A program made the translations under genes and the position numbers. A stretch of 34,068 nucleotides of DNA from an uncultured Candidatus Saccharibacteria bacterium (GTDB lineage Bacteria; Patescibacteriota; Saccharimonadia; Saccharimonadales; Saccharimonadaceae), in assembly GCA_947304135.1 (NCBI GenBank), contig CAMYZZ010000008.1, positions 1 through 34,068 on the forward strand, written 5' to 3'. The notes beneath the pieces are model-generated. The model saw only the letters and a list, made by a program, of their open reading frames with translations, was not told the DNA's origin and did no database searches. This document shows positions 18,001-26,919 of the stretch, piece after piece (the first letter of the stretch is position 1; each line of letters starts with the position of its first letter).

Positions 18001-18343
18001 CAACAAATGGGATTCTCATCCAACGCTTTTTAAATACAAATTGCAGCTAGGTTTTTACAAACTATTGCTAAACCTTTCTCCAGAATATAGCAAATATAAA
18101 GTAACAAAAGCACACATCTTGTTTGTCGTCCCAGATAGCGCCGACGCCAAAGTCCACGACAAAGTCTACGAATATAACAAAAAAGACGAAGAAATACTAA
18201 AACAACTCATCGGAGCAACCTACTCACATATCCATAACCTAGATTTTGTTGACGACCCAGAATTATTCGTCGAACCTCGCCCCGAAGCTAGCATCAAAGA
18301 TATCCGTGAATTCATCCAGCTTATGCTTGACAAAGCAGCCTAA
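15038..18343 (+). CDS. UvrD/PcrA-like superfamily I helicase with C-terminal RecB-like (PD-(D/E)XK) nuclease domain
   Basis: LVIAGPGTGKTQLLSSK, LLDEFQDTNAAQAELI, ILTAHKSKGLEFEHVFL; C-term TIEIYDFKTSGF...LQLGFYKLLL. Confidence 0.92.
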   Translation: MPLNSAQKKAVEYLDGPLLVIAGPGTGKTQLLSSKVEYILKNTDANPENILCLTFTESGAANMRDRLLSMIGQDAAKVHIYTYHAFGSTILAEYKNYAERFDRNLDAAIDNVMQYKIIKSIQDSLDAFDIMKHANTSDIIDTISSAKSARLTGKDLEEIAKSNIEITEKLNGELNNILQNVKRGMKFDVGVAEVYGPIEETLAKYTTPEPICKNIEREVNSLLLELHNIIKTEGEKDRPSISPLTAWKNKRFELDDEGSYRLSNRVANKKLLSLSHIMQEYEKYLETSGLYDFADMIQQAIKILSEDEGFKLTLEERYQYILLDEFQDTNAAQAELIFKLTDYEKPVVMAVGDDDQAIFAFQGANVSNIVDFVAHYGAERITLLENYRSKDQILDLSYNIREQISDSFAKAQNIDKKLLGHKDGAANITRHEFIESSAEYHWVASEIKKLIDAGVSQRDIAIITPKHKYVAPLLPYLKAYPEIKISYEKRDNLFEDARIHEIITLSRFVHELTLGQNPAHLLFEILSFPFLGISPIDAVRAINKVPRKFTLDYLLESENEELKNLGLFLSELAIKAANSPLELFLDYLIGTTAYAGDKHSNFLNYYTKSGDGFSTFELYENLSVLREAISKHSTGGTLKLADFITFVDDYKLANAPLTNTSPYQDSADSVQILTAHKSKGLEFEHVFLVATDDRAWGNAKGNNNMLSLPQNLVGIRHTGITEDEKLRLFFVAITRAKAELIMTNSIKDFSDKNPARLQYLAEHEEKDEQGNIKIISPYLPEGSREVILHYQNLPEDEKRSDLATAWISSYKHITGELREILEKRTESYKLTATDLTSFIDIAYSGPRAFYEKKILRAPDESYSMSLTFGNLIHACFEKVTNEKLSDEDALKFYEQELASASVPDEDTDDLRERGLKSLEASLKKFGKLLRDENARAEVNLAHDHIVLNVTLGDKTINVPLTGKIDHIHINPADKTIEIYDFKTSGFKDNKWDSHPTLFKYKLQLGFYKLLLNLSPEYSKYKVTKAHILFVVPDSADAKVHDKVYEYNKKDEEILKQLIGATYSHIHNLDFVDDPELFVEPRPEASIKDIREFIQLMLDKAA

Positions 18344-18414
18344 ATTCTCTATAATTAACACATATTTGCAAAAAGTCAAATAAATACGTTCTAGCATAAA
18401 AGGGGGTGTTATGA

Positions 18415-18603
18415 GTGGGTTTAACGTATACATGCCCAACCTGTGGCAAATTGTACTTTTCTGAGAATCAAATGCGAGGCTGCACACACGGACGTTCGAC
18501 TAAAAGATGCGATCAGTGCTTCGGCAGTGGTCAGATCACTGGCGTCTTTGGTCCAAACCAAACTTGTCCAAGATGCTACGGCACAGGCCGCATCGAGCGC
18601 TAA
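18415..18603 (+). CDS. Small zinc-finger protein with two DnaJ-like CxxCxGxG modules
   Basis: TCPTCGKLYF...CDQCFGSGQITG...CPRCYGTGRIER; GTG start with SD GGGGG 8 nt upstream. Confidence 0.65.
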   Translation: MGLTYTCPTCGKLYFSENQMRGCTHGRSTKRCDQCFGSGQITGVFGPNQTCPRCYGTGRIER

Positions 18604-18622
18604 TAGTCGCGCTGTTCTCACC

Positions 18623-18651
18623 CGGGAGATTCTATGAATCTCCCTATTTTT
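18623..18651 (+). terminator. Rho-independent terminator
   Basis: GGGAGATTCtatGAATCTCCC followed by TATTTTT. Confidence 0.85.
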
Positions 18652-18667
18652 ATGTTATAATAATATA

Positions 18668-19681
18668 ATGAATTTCTGGCAAAAATTACCACATGGGTTT
18701 ACCGTCCTTGCGCCAATGGAAGGCGTCACGGACGTGGTTTTTCGTGACGTTGTTGCACGTGCCGGCGCGCCAGATGTTTTCTTTACCGAGTTCACCAACG
18801 TCTCTAGTTTTGCTTCCGAAAAAGGTCGCCATGACGCTTTGGAGCGCCTAGACCTAAAAATCGCGCCAAATCTCTCCAAGACTGACCCGAATATTTCCAA
18901 AATCACAGACCGCGCCACAAACTCCACCCCTGTTGTAGCACAAATTTGGGGCAAAAATCCCAAGCATTTTGGAGATTTAGCCTCCGCGCTCGAAGAATTG
19001 GGTTTTGCCGGTCTAGATATCAATATGGGCTGCCCAGACCGCCACGTCAACAAAGCTGGTGGCGGTGCCGCCATGATCAAAACTCCAGACCTCGCTCTAG
19101 AATGCATCAAGTGTGCCCGCAAAAACACCAAACTTCCAGTCTCGGTCAAAACCCGCCTAGGATTCACCAAAATCGAAGAATACAAAACTTGGCTACCGCT
19201 GCTCCTAAATCAGCATCTCGCCGCCCTTACTGTGCATCTGCGTACACGTAAAGAAATGAGCAAAGCACCAGCCCACTACGAACTTATTCCAGAAATTATC
19301 AAGCTTCGCGACGAAATCTCTCCAGAAACTATACTAATTATTAATGGCGACATAGATGATCTAAAATCCGCCAAAGAACTATCAGAAAAATACCCAGGCG
19401 TTGATGGGTTTATGATTGGTCGCGGTGTTTTCAAAAACCCATATTGCTTTACCACTCACGAGCCAACCAGGGAAGAACTCCAAAATCTCTTCCTCTACCA
19501 TCTGGACATTTTTGACATCCGCGCCAAAGAACTAGCATCTCGCGATTCTCGCTACCCATACGAGCCCATCAAACACTTCATCAAAATCTACTTCACCAGC
19601 TTTGATGGCGCCAGTGAGCTCCGCCAAAAACTCATGGAATGCAAAAGCACATCAGAACTTAGGAAAATTCTTGAGCAATAG
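18668..19681 (+). CDS. dus: tRNA-dihydrouridine synthase
   Basis: VLAPMEGVTDVVFRD, DINMGCPDRHVNKAGGGAAM, SVKTRLGF, GFMIGRGVFKNPY. Confidence 0.93.
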   Translation: MNFWQKLPHGFTVLAPMEGVTDVVFRDVVARAGAPDVFFTEFTNVSSFASEKGRHDALERLDLKIAPNLSKTDPNISKITDRATNSTPVVAQIWGKNPKHFGDLASALEELGFAGLDINMGCPDRHVNKAGGGAAMIKTPDLALECIKCARKNTKLPVSVKTRLGFTKIEEYKTWLPLLLNQHLAALTVHLRTRKEMSKAPAHYELIPEIIKLRDEISPETILIINGDIDDLKSAKELSEKYPGVDGFMIGRGVFKNPYCFTTHEPTREELQNLFLYHLDIFDIRAKELASRDSRYPYEPIKHFIKIYFTSFDGASELRQKLMECKSTSELRKILEQ

Positions 19682-19762
19682 GTTTTTGAGTTATTAGAGA
19701 AATTCTGATGCAATAGTTTCTGAGCTATTGGAAAATTCTTGAGCAATAGGTTTTTAGACTAT
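19662..19762 (+). repeat. Three imperfect ~34-bp tandem repeats beginning inside the dus 3' end
   Basis: GGAAAATTCTTGAGCAATAGGTTTTT at 19662 and 19730, diverged copy near 19697-19729. Confidence 0.8.
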
Positions 19763-19838
19763 CAGAGTCTTCAACACCGTCAAATGCGCCAGTGGCGCAT
19801 TTGTGGCATAGTCTAAAAACCTATTGCTCGAATTTTCC
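19730..19838. repeat. Long inverted repeat/hairpin between dus and the antiporter gene
   Basis: GGAAAATTCTTGAGCAATAGGTTTTTAGACTAT (19730-19762) vs ATAGTCTAAAAACCTATTGCTCGAATTTTCC (19808-19838); apical CAAATGCGCC-agt-GGCGCATTTG. Confidence 0.9.
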
Positions 19839-19858
19839 ATCCGCCGTATAATAAGCTT

Positions 19859-20818
19859 ATGCCTATCCCACTAAGCATTCTTCTACTTGTCATCGGCTTT
19901 GTATTTTTGATCAAAGGCGCCGACTTTTTCGTGGATGGCGCTGTTTCTATTGCAAACAATTTCAAAATCCCAAAAGTCTTAATTGGCCTGACGATCGTTG
20001 CCTTTGGTACTTCTGCGCCAGAGCTTGCCGTATCCATTGCGTCTCTTGCCGAAGGCAGTACCGACATGGTACTTGGCAACGTCATTGGTTCTAATATTAT
20101 CAACATTTTACTCATCCTCGGCCTTGCCGCCCTTATCCGCCCGCTCAGAATCAGAAGCAATACCATCAGAAAAGAAATTCCTATCACCATTCTAATTTCC
20201 AGCCTGCTCGTTGTCCTCTTTCTTGATGTTGAGCTCCAATCTGGCACTATTGACCAAATCACTCGTAGCGACGGTATTGCTATTCTTCTGTTCTTTGCCA
20301 TCTTCCTTTATTACCTTATCAATATGGCGCTCCGCTCGCGCGACAAAAATGCCGTAGAGAAACCACGCTGGAAATTCCTGCCATCTGTCATCATCACCAT
20401 CCTAGGCCTTGCCGGCATTATTGGCGGCTCCGAGCTCGTCGTTAACTCTGCCACCAACATTGCTAGCGCCATTGGCATTTCCGAACGTATGATCGCCCTC
20501 ACTGTGATTGCACTTGGCACCTCACTCCCAGAACTTGTCACCACGGTCGTCTCTGCCAAAAAAGGAGAAACCGACCTGGTCATCGGAAACATTCTCGGCT
20601 CCAACATCTTCAATATCTGTATGGTGCTAGGTATTCCAGTTTCAATTTTTGGCACCGTCACCCCAGCTTCGTTCAAAGTCATAGACCTCGTCATGTTGGT
20701 CGGCTCAGCAGTTCTGCTCTACATCTTTAGCAAAACCCACCACAAAATTTCCCGAGCCGAAGGCGTCGTGATGCTTCTCGCCTTCCTGGCCTACTATATC
20801 ACTATTTTCATCATCTAA
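19859..20818 (+). CDS. Calcium/sodium antiporter, CaCA family (YrbG-like)
   Basis: Two homologous halves: GTSAPELAVSIAS...GNVIGSNIINILLILG and GTSLPELVTTVVS...GNILGSNIFNICMVLG. Confidence 0.92.
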   Translation: MPIPLSILLLVIGFVFLIKGADFFVDGAVSIANNFKIPKVLIGLTIVAFGTSAPELAVSIASLAEGSTDMVLGNVIGSNIINILLILGLAALIRPLRIRSNTIRKEIPITILISSLLVVLFLDVELQSGTIDQITRSDGIAILLFFAIFLYYLINMALRSRDKNAVEKPRWKFLPSVIITILGLAGIIGGSELVVNSATNIASAIGISERMIALTVIALGTSLPELVTTVVSAKKGETDLVIGNILGSNIFNICMVLGIPVSIFGTVTPASFKVIDLVMLVGSAVLLYIFSKTHHKISRAEGVVMLLAFLAYYITIFII

Positions 20819-20885
20819 AAGCATCCCCTGATTTCAAACTATTCCAAGCTTTCATGTTATAATAGAATCATAATAGGAGTCTTTT

Positions 20886-21428
20886 ATGTTTGATACAAAT
20901 GAAGAAAAACTTGCAATGGACAAAGCCGTTGAACGTTTCAAAGACGAGATGAAAAAAGTCCGCACCGGCCGTGCTCATCCAGACATGCTAGGCGGCATCA
21001 AGGTAGAAGCATATGGTCAGTTTATGCCGCTAAATCAGGTTGCCAACGTCACCGTTTCTGACGCCACCATGCTTCTTGTCACACCATTTGATCCAGGCAA
21101 TATCAACAATATAGAGTCAGCCATCCGCGCAGATTCTACCCTTGGCCTCAATCCTGCCGACGACGGCCGCGTCATCCGCGTCCCAATCCCACCTCTTACC
21201 GAAGAACGCCGTCGCGAAATCGTCAAAACCGCTTCCGAGAAGGTTGAGACCGCCAAAGTTGCCATCAGAAACATCCGCGAAGATGCCAGAAAAGACATCA
21301 AAGAAGCCAAGCTCCCAGAAGATGCCAGAAAACGCGCCGAAAAAGAAATCGACGACATGACCCGCGAATACACCGACAAAATCGATGCAGAATTTAAGGC
21401 TAAAGAAGCCGAGATTATGAAGATCTAA
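20886..21428 (+). CDS. frr: Ribosome recycling factor
   Basis: RTGRAHPDMLGGIKVEAYG, EERRREIVKTASEKVE; SD AGGAG. Confidence 0.95.
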   Translation: MFDTNEEKLAMDKAVERFKDEMKKVRTGRAHPDMLGGIKVEAYGQFMPLNQVANVTVSDATMLLVTPFDPGNINNIESAIRADSTLGLNPADDGRVIRVPIPPLTEERRREIVKTASEKVETAKVAIRNIREDARKDIKEAKLPEDARKRAEKEIDDMTREYTDKIDAEFKAKEAEIMKI

Positions 21429-21429
21429 C

Positions 21430-22722
21430 ATGAATATTTTCTTAGGTGTTTTAGTTGGGTTTCTTATCTTGATGGCTCTCGTGGTCGCACACGAGTTCGG
21501 CCATTTTATTGCCGCAAGAAAAAACGGCGTAGAAGTAGAAGAATTTGGCATTGGCTTTCCACCTCGCGCAGTTGCTTGGGCTAGAAATCCAGAATACCTA
21601 GAATGGAAAGCCCAGAAAAAAGCCGCCAGAGGCGATTCAAAAAAGCTCACTCGGCTCGGCAAAAAACCCAAAGCCTGGCTACGCTTTCCAAAATCCGAGT
21701 GGGGAAAGAAACAAAAGACTCTAATTTTCTCCATCAACTTTTTGCCAATCGGCGGCTTCTGCTCGATGAAAGGCGAGTCCGACAGCGACCGTCGCCCACA
21801 TAGCTTTGGCTCGGCCAGCTTCTGGGGCAAAACCAAAATCCTCTTTGCCGGCGTCACTATGAACTGGCTTGTTGCTTTTGTTATTCTAACAATTCTATCC
21901 TGGACCGGTATGCCAGAATTTATGAACGGCCAATTCACTATGCCGGGCGACACCACTATTACGCCAGCCACAGTTTCTGTCAAAGATGTTCTAGAAAACT
22001 CCCCTGCAGAGAAGGCTAATCTCAAGGCCGGCGATGTTTTTATCTCCGCCTATCCATCAGATAATCCTAGCGATATTACTTCATTTGATACCGCTTCTGA
22101 CATTATCGCCTTCAACAAAAGCCATCCAAAGCAATCTATCATCTACCATATCTCTAGAGATCACGAAGATAAAGAAATAAAAGTCACGCTAAACCCAGAA
22201 GACGCAGAATATCTACTTGGCGTCACTATGAATCAAGAAGGCCAAGTCCTTTATCATTCAACTTGGTCCGCACCAATCGTCGCTGCCGCCAACACTATCC
22301 AACTTACCGGGGAAACATACCGCGGCCTTGGCAACATGATCGGCTCATTCTTTTCCGGTATCACCAAACAATTTAGCTCCGACGAAGCCACCCGTTCTGA
22401 GGGTCAATCCCAAATCAAAGCTGCCGGAGACTCCGTCTCTGGTCCAGTCGGCATCATTGGCGTTCTCTTCCCAAATTCCGTCGCTGCCGGCCCAACCACG
22501 CTAGCTTTCCTCGCGGCTATCATTTCTATCTCGCTCGCCTGCATGAATGTCCTCCCAATCCCAGCCCTAGACGGCGGTCGATTCACACTAATTGCACTCT
22601 TCCGTCTCCGGGGCAAAAAACTCACCAAAGAAATCGAGGAAAAAATCGTCGCTCGTGCCTTTATCTTCTTACTTATCCTAATCGCCCTTGTCACCGTACT
22701 TGATATCACGAGGTTCTTCTAA
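21430..22722 (+). CDS. rseP: RIP metalloprotease RseP (site-2 protease)
   Basis: VVAHEFGHFIAAR (HExxH), PDZ region, NVLPIPALDGGRF. Confidence 0.92.
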   Translation: MNIFLGVLVGFLILMALVVAHEFGHFIAARKNGVEVEEFGIGFPPRAVAWARNPEYLEWKAQKKAARGDSKKLTRLGKKPKAWLRFPKSEWGKKQKTLIFSINFLPIGGFCSMKGESDSDRRPHSFGSASFWGKTKILFAGVTMNWLVAFVILTILSWTGMPEFMNGQFTMPGDTTITPATVSVKDVLENSPAEKANLKAGDVFISAYPSDNPSDITSFDTASDIIAFNKSHPKQSIIYHISRDHEDKEIKVTLNPEDAEYLLGVTMNQEGQVLYHSTWSAPIVAAANTIQLTGETYRGLGNMIGSFFSGITKQFSSDEATRSEGQSQIKAAGDSVSGPVGIIGVLFPNSVAAGPTTLAFLAAIISISLACMNVLPIPALDGGRFTLIALFRLRGKKLTKEIEEKIVARAFIFLLILIALVTVLDITRFF

Positions 22723-23519
22723 TGAAAAAAGCCGCAAAATGCCTCGGCCTTCTCGTCTGGACTGGCGGCATAATATTCCTGACTCAGTTTCTGTTATCGT
22801 TCCCATTTGGTGCTATCGCCAAAAACAGCAGCGCCTCGTCCCTAGCCTTGATCCAGACATTCTACTCGGCCGTATCCTACCTACTCAGTTTTCTCATTAT
22901 TGTTTTTGTACCTACCATTTTCAAAAAACACAAAAAGAACCTCCGTGCCGACCTAGGCTTACTTGGCCTACCTACCTGGTCCGACCTCGGCCTAGCACCA
23001 GTCGCATTTATCATCTATATGATTTTTGCAGGGCTCATCACCAACCTGTTTGTCTACATTTTCCCGTGGTTCGATGCTACAGAAACTCAACAAATCGGCT
23101 ATAGCAGATTCTTGACCGGCCCAGACCTAGCCCTAGCCTTTTTCTCGCTAGTTATCCTTGCTCCAATTGCCGAGGAGCTTATCTTCCGAGGCTTCTTATA
23201 TGGCAAAATCAAATCCGTTTTCTATAAAGAAGAGGCTATAACCAAAGAAGCTGTCGCCAAAAAATCCAAAGCCCTAAAAAGCCTCAAATCCCCAAAACGC
23301 GCCGAGCTCGTCGCCATTATAGTCTCTACGCTGCTCACCTCGCTCCTTTTTGGAATTATGCATCTCCAGTGGAACGTAGGTGTCAATGTTTTTGTGATGA
23401 GTATTTTCCTCTGCTTGCTTCGCGAAGTTACCGGCTCGACCTACTCCGGCATCCTGATGCACGCCATCAAAAACCTCATCGCATTCTACATCCTTTTTAT
23501 CGCAAATGGCGGGCTATGA
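22722..23519 (+). CDS. CPBP family intramembrane metalloprotease
   Basis: APIAEELIFRGFLYG, SLLFGIMHLQWN; polytopic. Confidence 0.88.
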   Translation: MKKAAKCLGLLVWTGGIIFLTQFLLSFPFGAIAKNSSASSLALIQTFYSAVSYLLSFLIIVFVPTIFKKHKKNLRADLGLLGLPTWSDLGLAPVAFIIYMIFAGLITNLFVYIFPWFDATETQQIGYSRFLTGPDLALAFFSLVILAPIAEELIFRGFLYGKIKSVFYKEEAITKEAVAKKSKALKSLKSPKRAELVAIIVSTLLTSLLFGIMHLQWNVGVNVFVMSIFLCLLREVTGSTYSGILMHAIKNLIAFYILFIANGGL

Positions 23520-23557
23520 TTCTTGTCTTTTCCCCCTATTTATGGTAAAATTCAGGC

Positions 23558-24790
23558 ATGAAATTAAGTAATTCTTTTGTTAAAACTTTGCGCGATGCGC
23601 CAAAAGACGAAACCGCCAAATCTGCCCAGTTTTTGATCCGTGCTGGTTTTGTTCACAAAGAGCTCGCCGGAGTTTACGATTTTCTACCACTAGGGCTTAG
23701 AACCCTCAAAAAAATCGAGCAAATCATCCGCGAAGAAATGAACAAACTTGGTGCCTCCGAAGTCCAAATGAGCGCATTGCAAAACCCTCGCCTTTGGGAA
23801 AAAACCGAGCGTTGGAGCAATCAAAAAGTAGACATCTGGTTCAAAACAGCTCTGTCCGCCGGCGGGGAACTAGGTCTTGCCCCCACCCACGAAGAGCCTA
23901 TCACCGAAATGATGAAGACTTACATCAAGAGTTACAAAGACCTCCCAGTCTCCGTTTATCAGTTCCAGACTAAGTTTAGAAACGAGCTCCGCGCCAAATC
24001 TGGCATCATGCGCACCCGTGAGTTCCTAATGAAAGACCTTTATTCTTTCTCCCCAGACGAAGAAACCCACAACCAGTTCTATCACAAAGTAGAGCAGGCC
24101 TACAAAACCATCTACGAGCGCGTCGGCCTGGGCGATTGCACCTACCAGACCTTTGCCTCCGGCGGCATCTTTTCTAAGTTCTCCCACGAATTCCAGACCC
24201 TCATTCCAGTTGGAGAAGACACCGTATATTACAACGCTGACAAATCCATCGTTCTAAATGAAGAAGTCGTCTTGCCAGAGGTCTTAGACGAACTCGGCAT
24301 CAAAAAAGAAGAGCTAAAGTCCGAGCAGGCCGCCGAGGTTGGCAATATCTTTACCTTGAAATATAAATACTCTGAACCACTAGATCTCAAGTTCAACGAT
24401 AGTGAAGGTGAGCAGAAAACCGTCTTCATGGGCTGTTACGGTATTGGTGTCTCCCGCGTGATGGGTGTCATCGCCGAGAAATTCGCCGACGACAAAGGAC
24501 TTGTTTGGCCAGAATCCGTCGCCCCATACAAATATTACCTCGCGCCAATTGGCGAGCAGGCTAACAAAATTGCTGCCGAGCTAGAAGCTGCACATCCAGA
24601 AGATATCTTACTGGACGATAGAAACAATCGTCCAGGCGAAAAATTTGCCGATGCTGAACTTATGGGCATCCCATATCGTGTAGTTATTTCCGACAAAACT
24701 CTTGCCGAAAATAAAGCCGAAATTAAAAACCGCAAATCTGGCGAAACAAAATTATTGACGCTAGATGAGCTGAAAGGTATACTAAAATAG
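23558..24790 (+). CDS. proS: Prolyl-tRNA synthetase, compact form
   Basis: DFLPLGLRTLKKIEQIIREEM, FRNELRAKSGIMRTREFLMKDLYSF, GCYGIGVSRVMG; 410 aa, no room for the large editing insertion. Confidence 0.93.
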   Translation: MKLSNSFVKTLRDAPKDETAKSAQFLIRAGFVHKELAGVYDFLPLGLRTLKKIEQIIREEMNKLGASEVQMSALQNPRLWEKTERWSNQKVDIWFKTALSAGGELGLAPTHEEPITEMMKTYIKSYKDLPVSVYQFQTKFRNELRAKSGIMRTREFLMKDLYSFSPDEETHNQFYHKVEQAYKTIYERVGLGDCTYQTFASGGIFSKFSHEFQTLIPVGEDTVYYNADKSIVLNEEVVLPEVLDELGIKKEELKSEQAAEVGNIFTLKYKYSEPLDLKFNDSEGEQKTVFMGCYGIGVSRVMGVIAEKFADDKGLVWPESVAPYKYYLAPIGEQANKIAAELEAAHPEDILLDDRNNRPGEKFADAELMGIPYRVVISDKTLAENKAEIKNRKSGETKLLTLDELKGILK

Positions 24791-24792
24791 CT

Positions 24793-25239
24793 ATGAAAAA
24801 GACTGTTAATTTGACCAAACAAGGAAAACTAGATCTAGAGGCCGAGCTCAAAACTCTCGTTGCTCGCCGCCCAGCTATTGCCGAGCGTTTACAAATTGCT
24901 CGCTCTTTTGGTGACCTTTCTGAAAACCAGGAATATTCCGATGCTCGCGCCGAGCAAAAAGCCGTAGAAAATCGCATCGCCGAGATAGAAGATATTTTGA
25001 AAAACGCCAAGCTCATCAGAAACGCCTCTCACGATAAAGTCGCTATGGGCGCCACCGTCACCGTCACATTAAACGGCAAACGCCAAAAATATTCCATCGT
25101 CGGCCCAGTCGAGGCAAACCCATTAGAAGGCAAAATTTCTGACAAATCTCCAATCGGCCAAGCTCTTCTTGGCAAAAAAGTCGGCGATACCTACGAGCTT
25201 CCAAACGGCAACAAAGGCAAAATTGTTTCAGTGGAGTAA
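24793..25239 (+). CDS. greA: Transcription elongation factor GreA
   Basis: LTKQGKLDLEAEL, GDLSENQEYSDARAEQ, SPIGQALLGKKVGD. Confidence 0.95.
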   Translation: MKKTVNLTKQGKLDLEAELKTLVARRPAIAERLQIARSFGDLSENQEYSDARAEQKAVENRIAEIEDILKNAKLIRNASHDKVAMGATVTVTLNGKRQKYSIVGPVEANPLEGKISDKSPIGQALLGKKVGDTYELPNGNKGKIVSVE

Positions 25240-25241
25240 AT

Positions 25242-26732
25242 ATGACAACTTTAGCGGACTATAGAGACGAAAGATTAAGAAAACTAAATGAGATCAAAGA
25301 GCTCGGTATCAATCCATACCCTGCCGACTCTCATAGAGATACCAAGATCTCTGATATCTTAGACAATTTTGATGACTTTGCCAAAAAGCCCGTCGTTGTT
25401 GCTGGCCGTATCACCGCCATCCGCAAATTCGGCAAAATCGCCTTCGTCAAAATCCGCGACTACTCCGGCGAAATCCAGATTTTCATGCAGCAAGAAGACG
25501 CCAAAGATGGTTTGTTTAATACTAAAAGATTAAATCTATTAGATACTGGCGATTTTATCGAAGCGGCTGGCACCGTTGACAAATCTTCTACGGGCGAAAT
25601 TTCTATCTTTGCTAATCAACTCAGGCTTCTTACCAAGGCTCTTCGCCCACTTCCTGGCCGCGATGGTTTCACCAACAAAGAAGAGCGCTATCGCCGCCGC
25701 TATGTCGACATGAACGTCAACCTAGACGTCCGTGAACGTATGGTCCGCCGCTCCAAATTCTGGGAAGCTACGCGCAAATTCATGTTAGATCACGGCTTTA
25801 TCGAGATTAATATCCCAGTATTAGAGCACACCACCGGTGGCGCAGATGCCAACCCGTTCACTACTCACATGGACGCCCTAGACGAAGATTTCTACCTTCG
25901 TATTTCTCATGAGCTACCTCTAAAACGCCTTATCGGCGCCGGTTTCGAAAAAGTTTTTGATATCGGCCCACGTTTTAGAAACGAAGGCGTAGACGATGAG
26001 CACCTCCCAGAGCATATCGCTTTTGAGGCCTACTCTGCCTACGAAGATTACGAAGATGGCATGAAATTCTACGAAGAAATGATGAAATACGTCGCCAAAG
26101 AGACTTGGGGCACGCTCAAGTTCAACGTCGGTGGTTTCGAAATCGACCTAGATAACGGTGGCAAACCTTGGCCACGTGTCAAATATGCAGATCTGTTAAA
26201 AGAAAAATTTGATGTAGACGTCTTCAATCCAGACAGGGAACAACTCAAAAAAGTTCTCCTAGAAAACTGGCACGCCGAGGATCTATCCCGCGCAGATTTT
26301 GAGAAAAAACTCGACAACACCACCACTCCACACCTCATCGACGACGTTTGGAAACTAATCAGAAAAACCTCTGGTGGTCCATATTGGGTCATAGAAGAGC
26401 CCCTCTCGCTCTCTCCGCTTGCCAAAACCAGCACCAAGAATCCACTCGTCACCGAGCGCTTCCATCCAGTCATTGCTGGCACAGAAATGGGCAACGGCTT
26501 CTCCGAGCTAAACGACCCACTAGACCAGCTCAACCGTTTCAAAGAGCAGCAAGCCGCCCGCGATGCCGGCGATGCCGAAGCTCAAATGCTAGACATGGAC
26601 TTTGTCGAAATGCTAGAATATGGCATGCCACCAACTTGTGGCTGGGGCAACAGCGAACGCAACTTCTGGCTCCTAGAAGGCGTTTCTGGCCGCGAAGGCG
26701 TCCCATTCCCAATCATCAAGCACAAAGACTAA
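25242..26732 (+). CDS. lysS: Lysyl-tRNA synthetase (class II)
   Basis: YRRRYVDMNVN, ANPFTTHMDALDEDFYLRISHELPLKRLIGAGFEKVFDIGPRFRNEG, EMGNGFSELNDP. Confidence 0.95.
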   Translation: MTTLADYRDERLRKLNEIKELGINPYPADSHRDTKISDILDNFDDFAKKPVVVAGRITAIRKFGKIAFVKIRDYSGEIQIFMQQEDAKDGLFNTKRLNLLDTGDFIEAAGTVDKSSTGEISIFANQLRLLTKALRPLPGRDGFTNKEERYRRRYVDMNVNLDVRERMVRRSKFWEATRKFMLDHGFIEINIPVLEHTTGGADANPFTTHMDALDEDFYLRISHELPLKRLIGAGFEKVFDIGPRFRNEGVDDEHLPEHIAFEAYSAYEDYEDGMKFYEEMMKYVAKETWGTLKFNVGGFEIDLDNGGKPWPRVKYADLLKEKFDVDVFNPDREQLKKVLLENWHAEDLSRADFEKKLDNTTTPHLIDDVWKLIRKTSGGPYWVIEEPLSLSPLAKTSTKNPLVTERFHPVIAGTEMGNGFSELNDPLDQLNRFKEQQAARDAGDAEAQMLDMDFVEMLEYGMPPTCGWGNSERNFWLLEGVSGREGVPFPIIKHKD

Positions 26733-26807
26733 TAGAGCCAGAGCTCATTGCGCTCAAGCTATTGACAAAAAACCATAAGTAATATACGATAAAAATAAGG
26801 AGTTGAT

Positions 26808-26876
26808 CCTCCTAGGAAGAATCAACTCACTGTGTTGTTTTAGCCTCGCCGGATTCTCTTACGAGACCGGCGGGCT
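26808..26876 (+). terminator. Two consecutive hairpins ending in a T-rich tract; lysS terminator or part of a short ncRNA
   Basis: GAGTTGAT...ATCAACTC, then AGCCtCGCCGG...CCGGCGGGCT followed by ATTTT. Confidence 0.65.
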
Positions 26877-26919
26877 ATTTTGATAGATAAGGTTATTCTA
26901 AAAGCTTGAGCATGATAAA

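Noticed and set aside
19662-19762. CRISPR-like array
   Set aside because: Units are contiguous imperfect tandem repeats without unique spacers, and no cas genes are present.
21117-22025. 302-aa minus-strand ORF opposite frr/rseP
   Set aside because: Antisense to two clearly conserved genes; low-complexity, Phe/Ser-rich translation typical of shadow ORFs.
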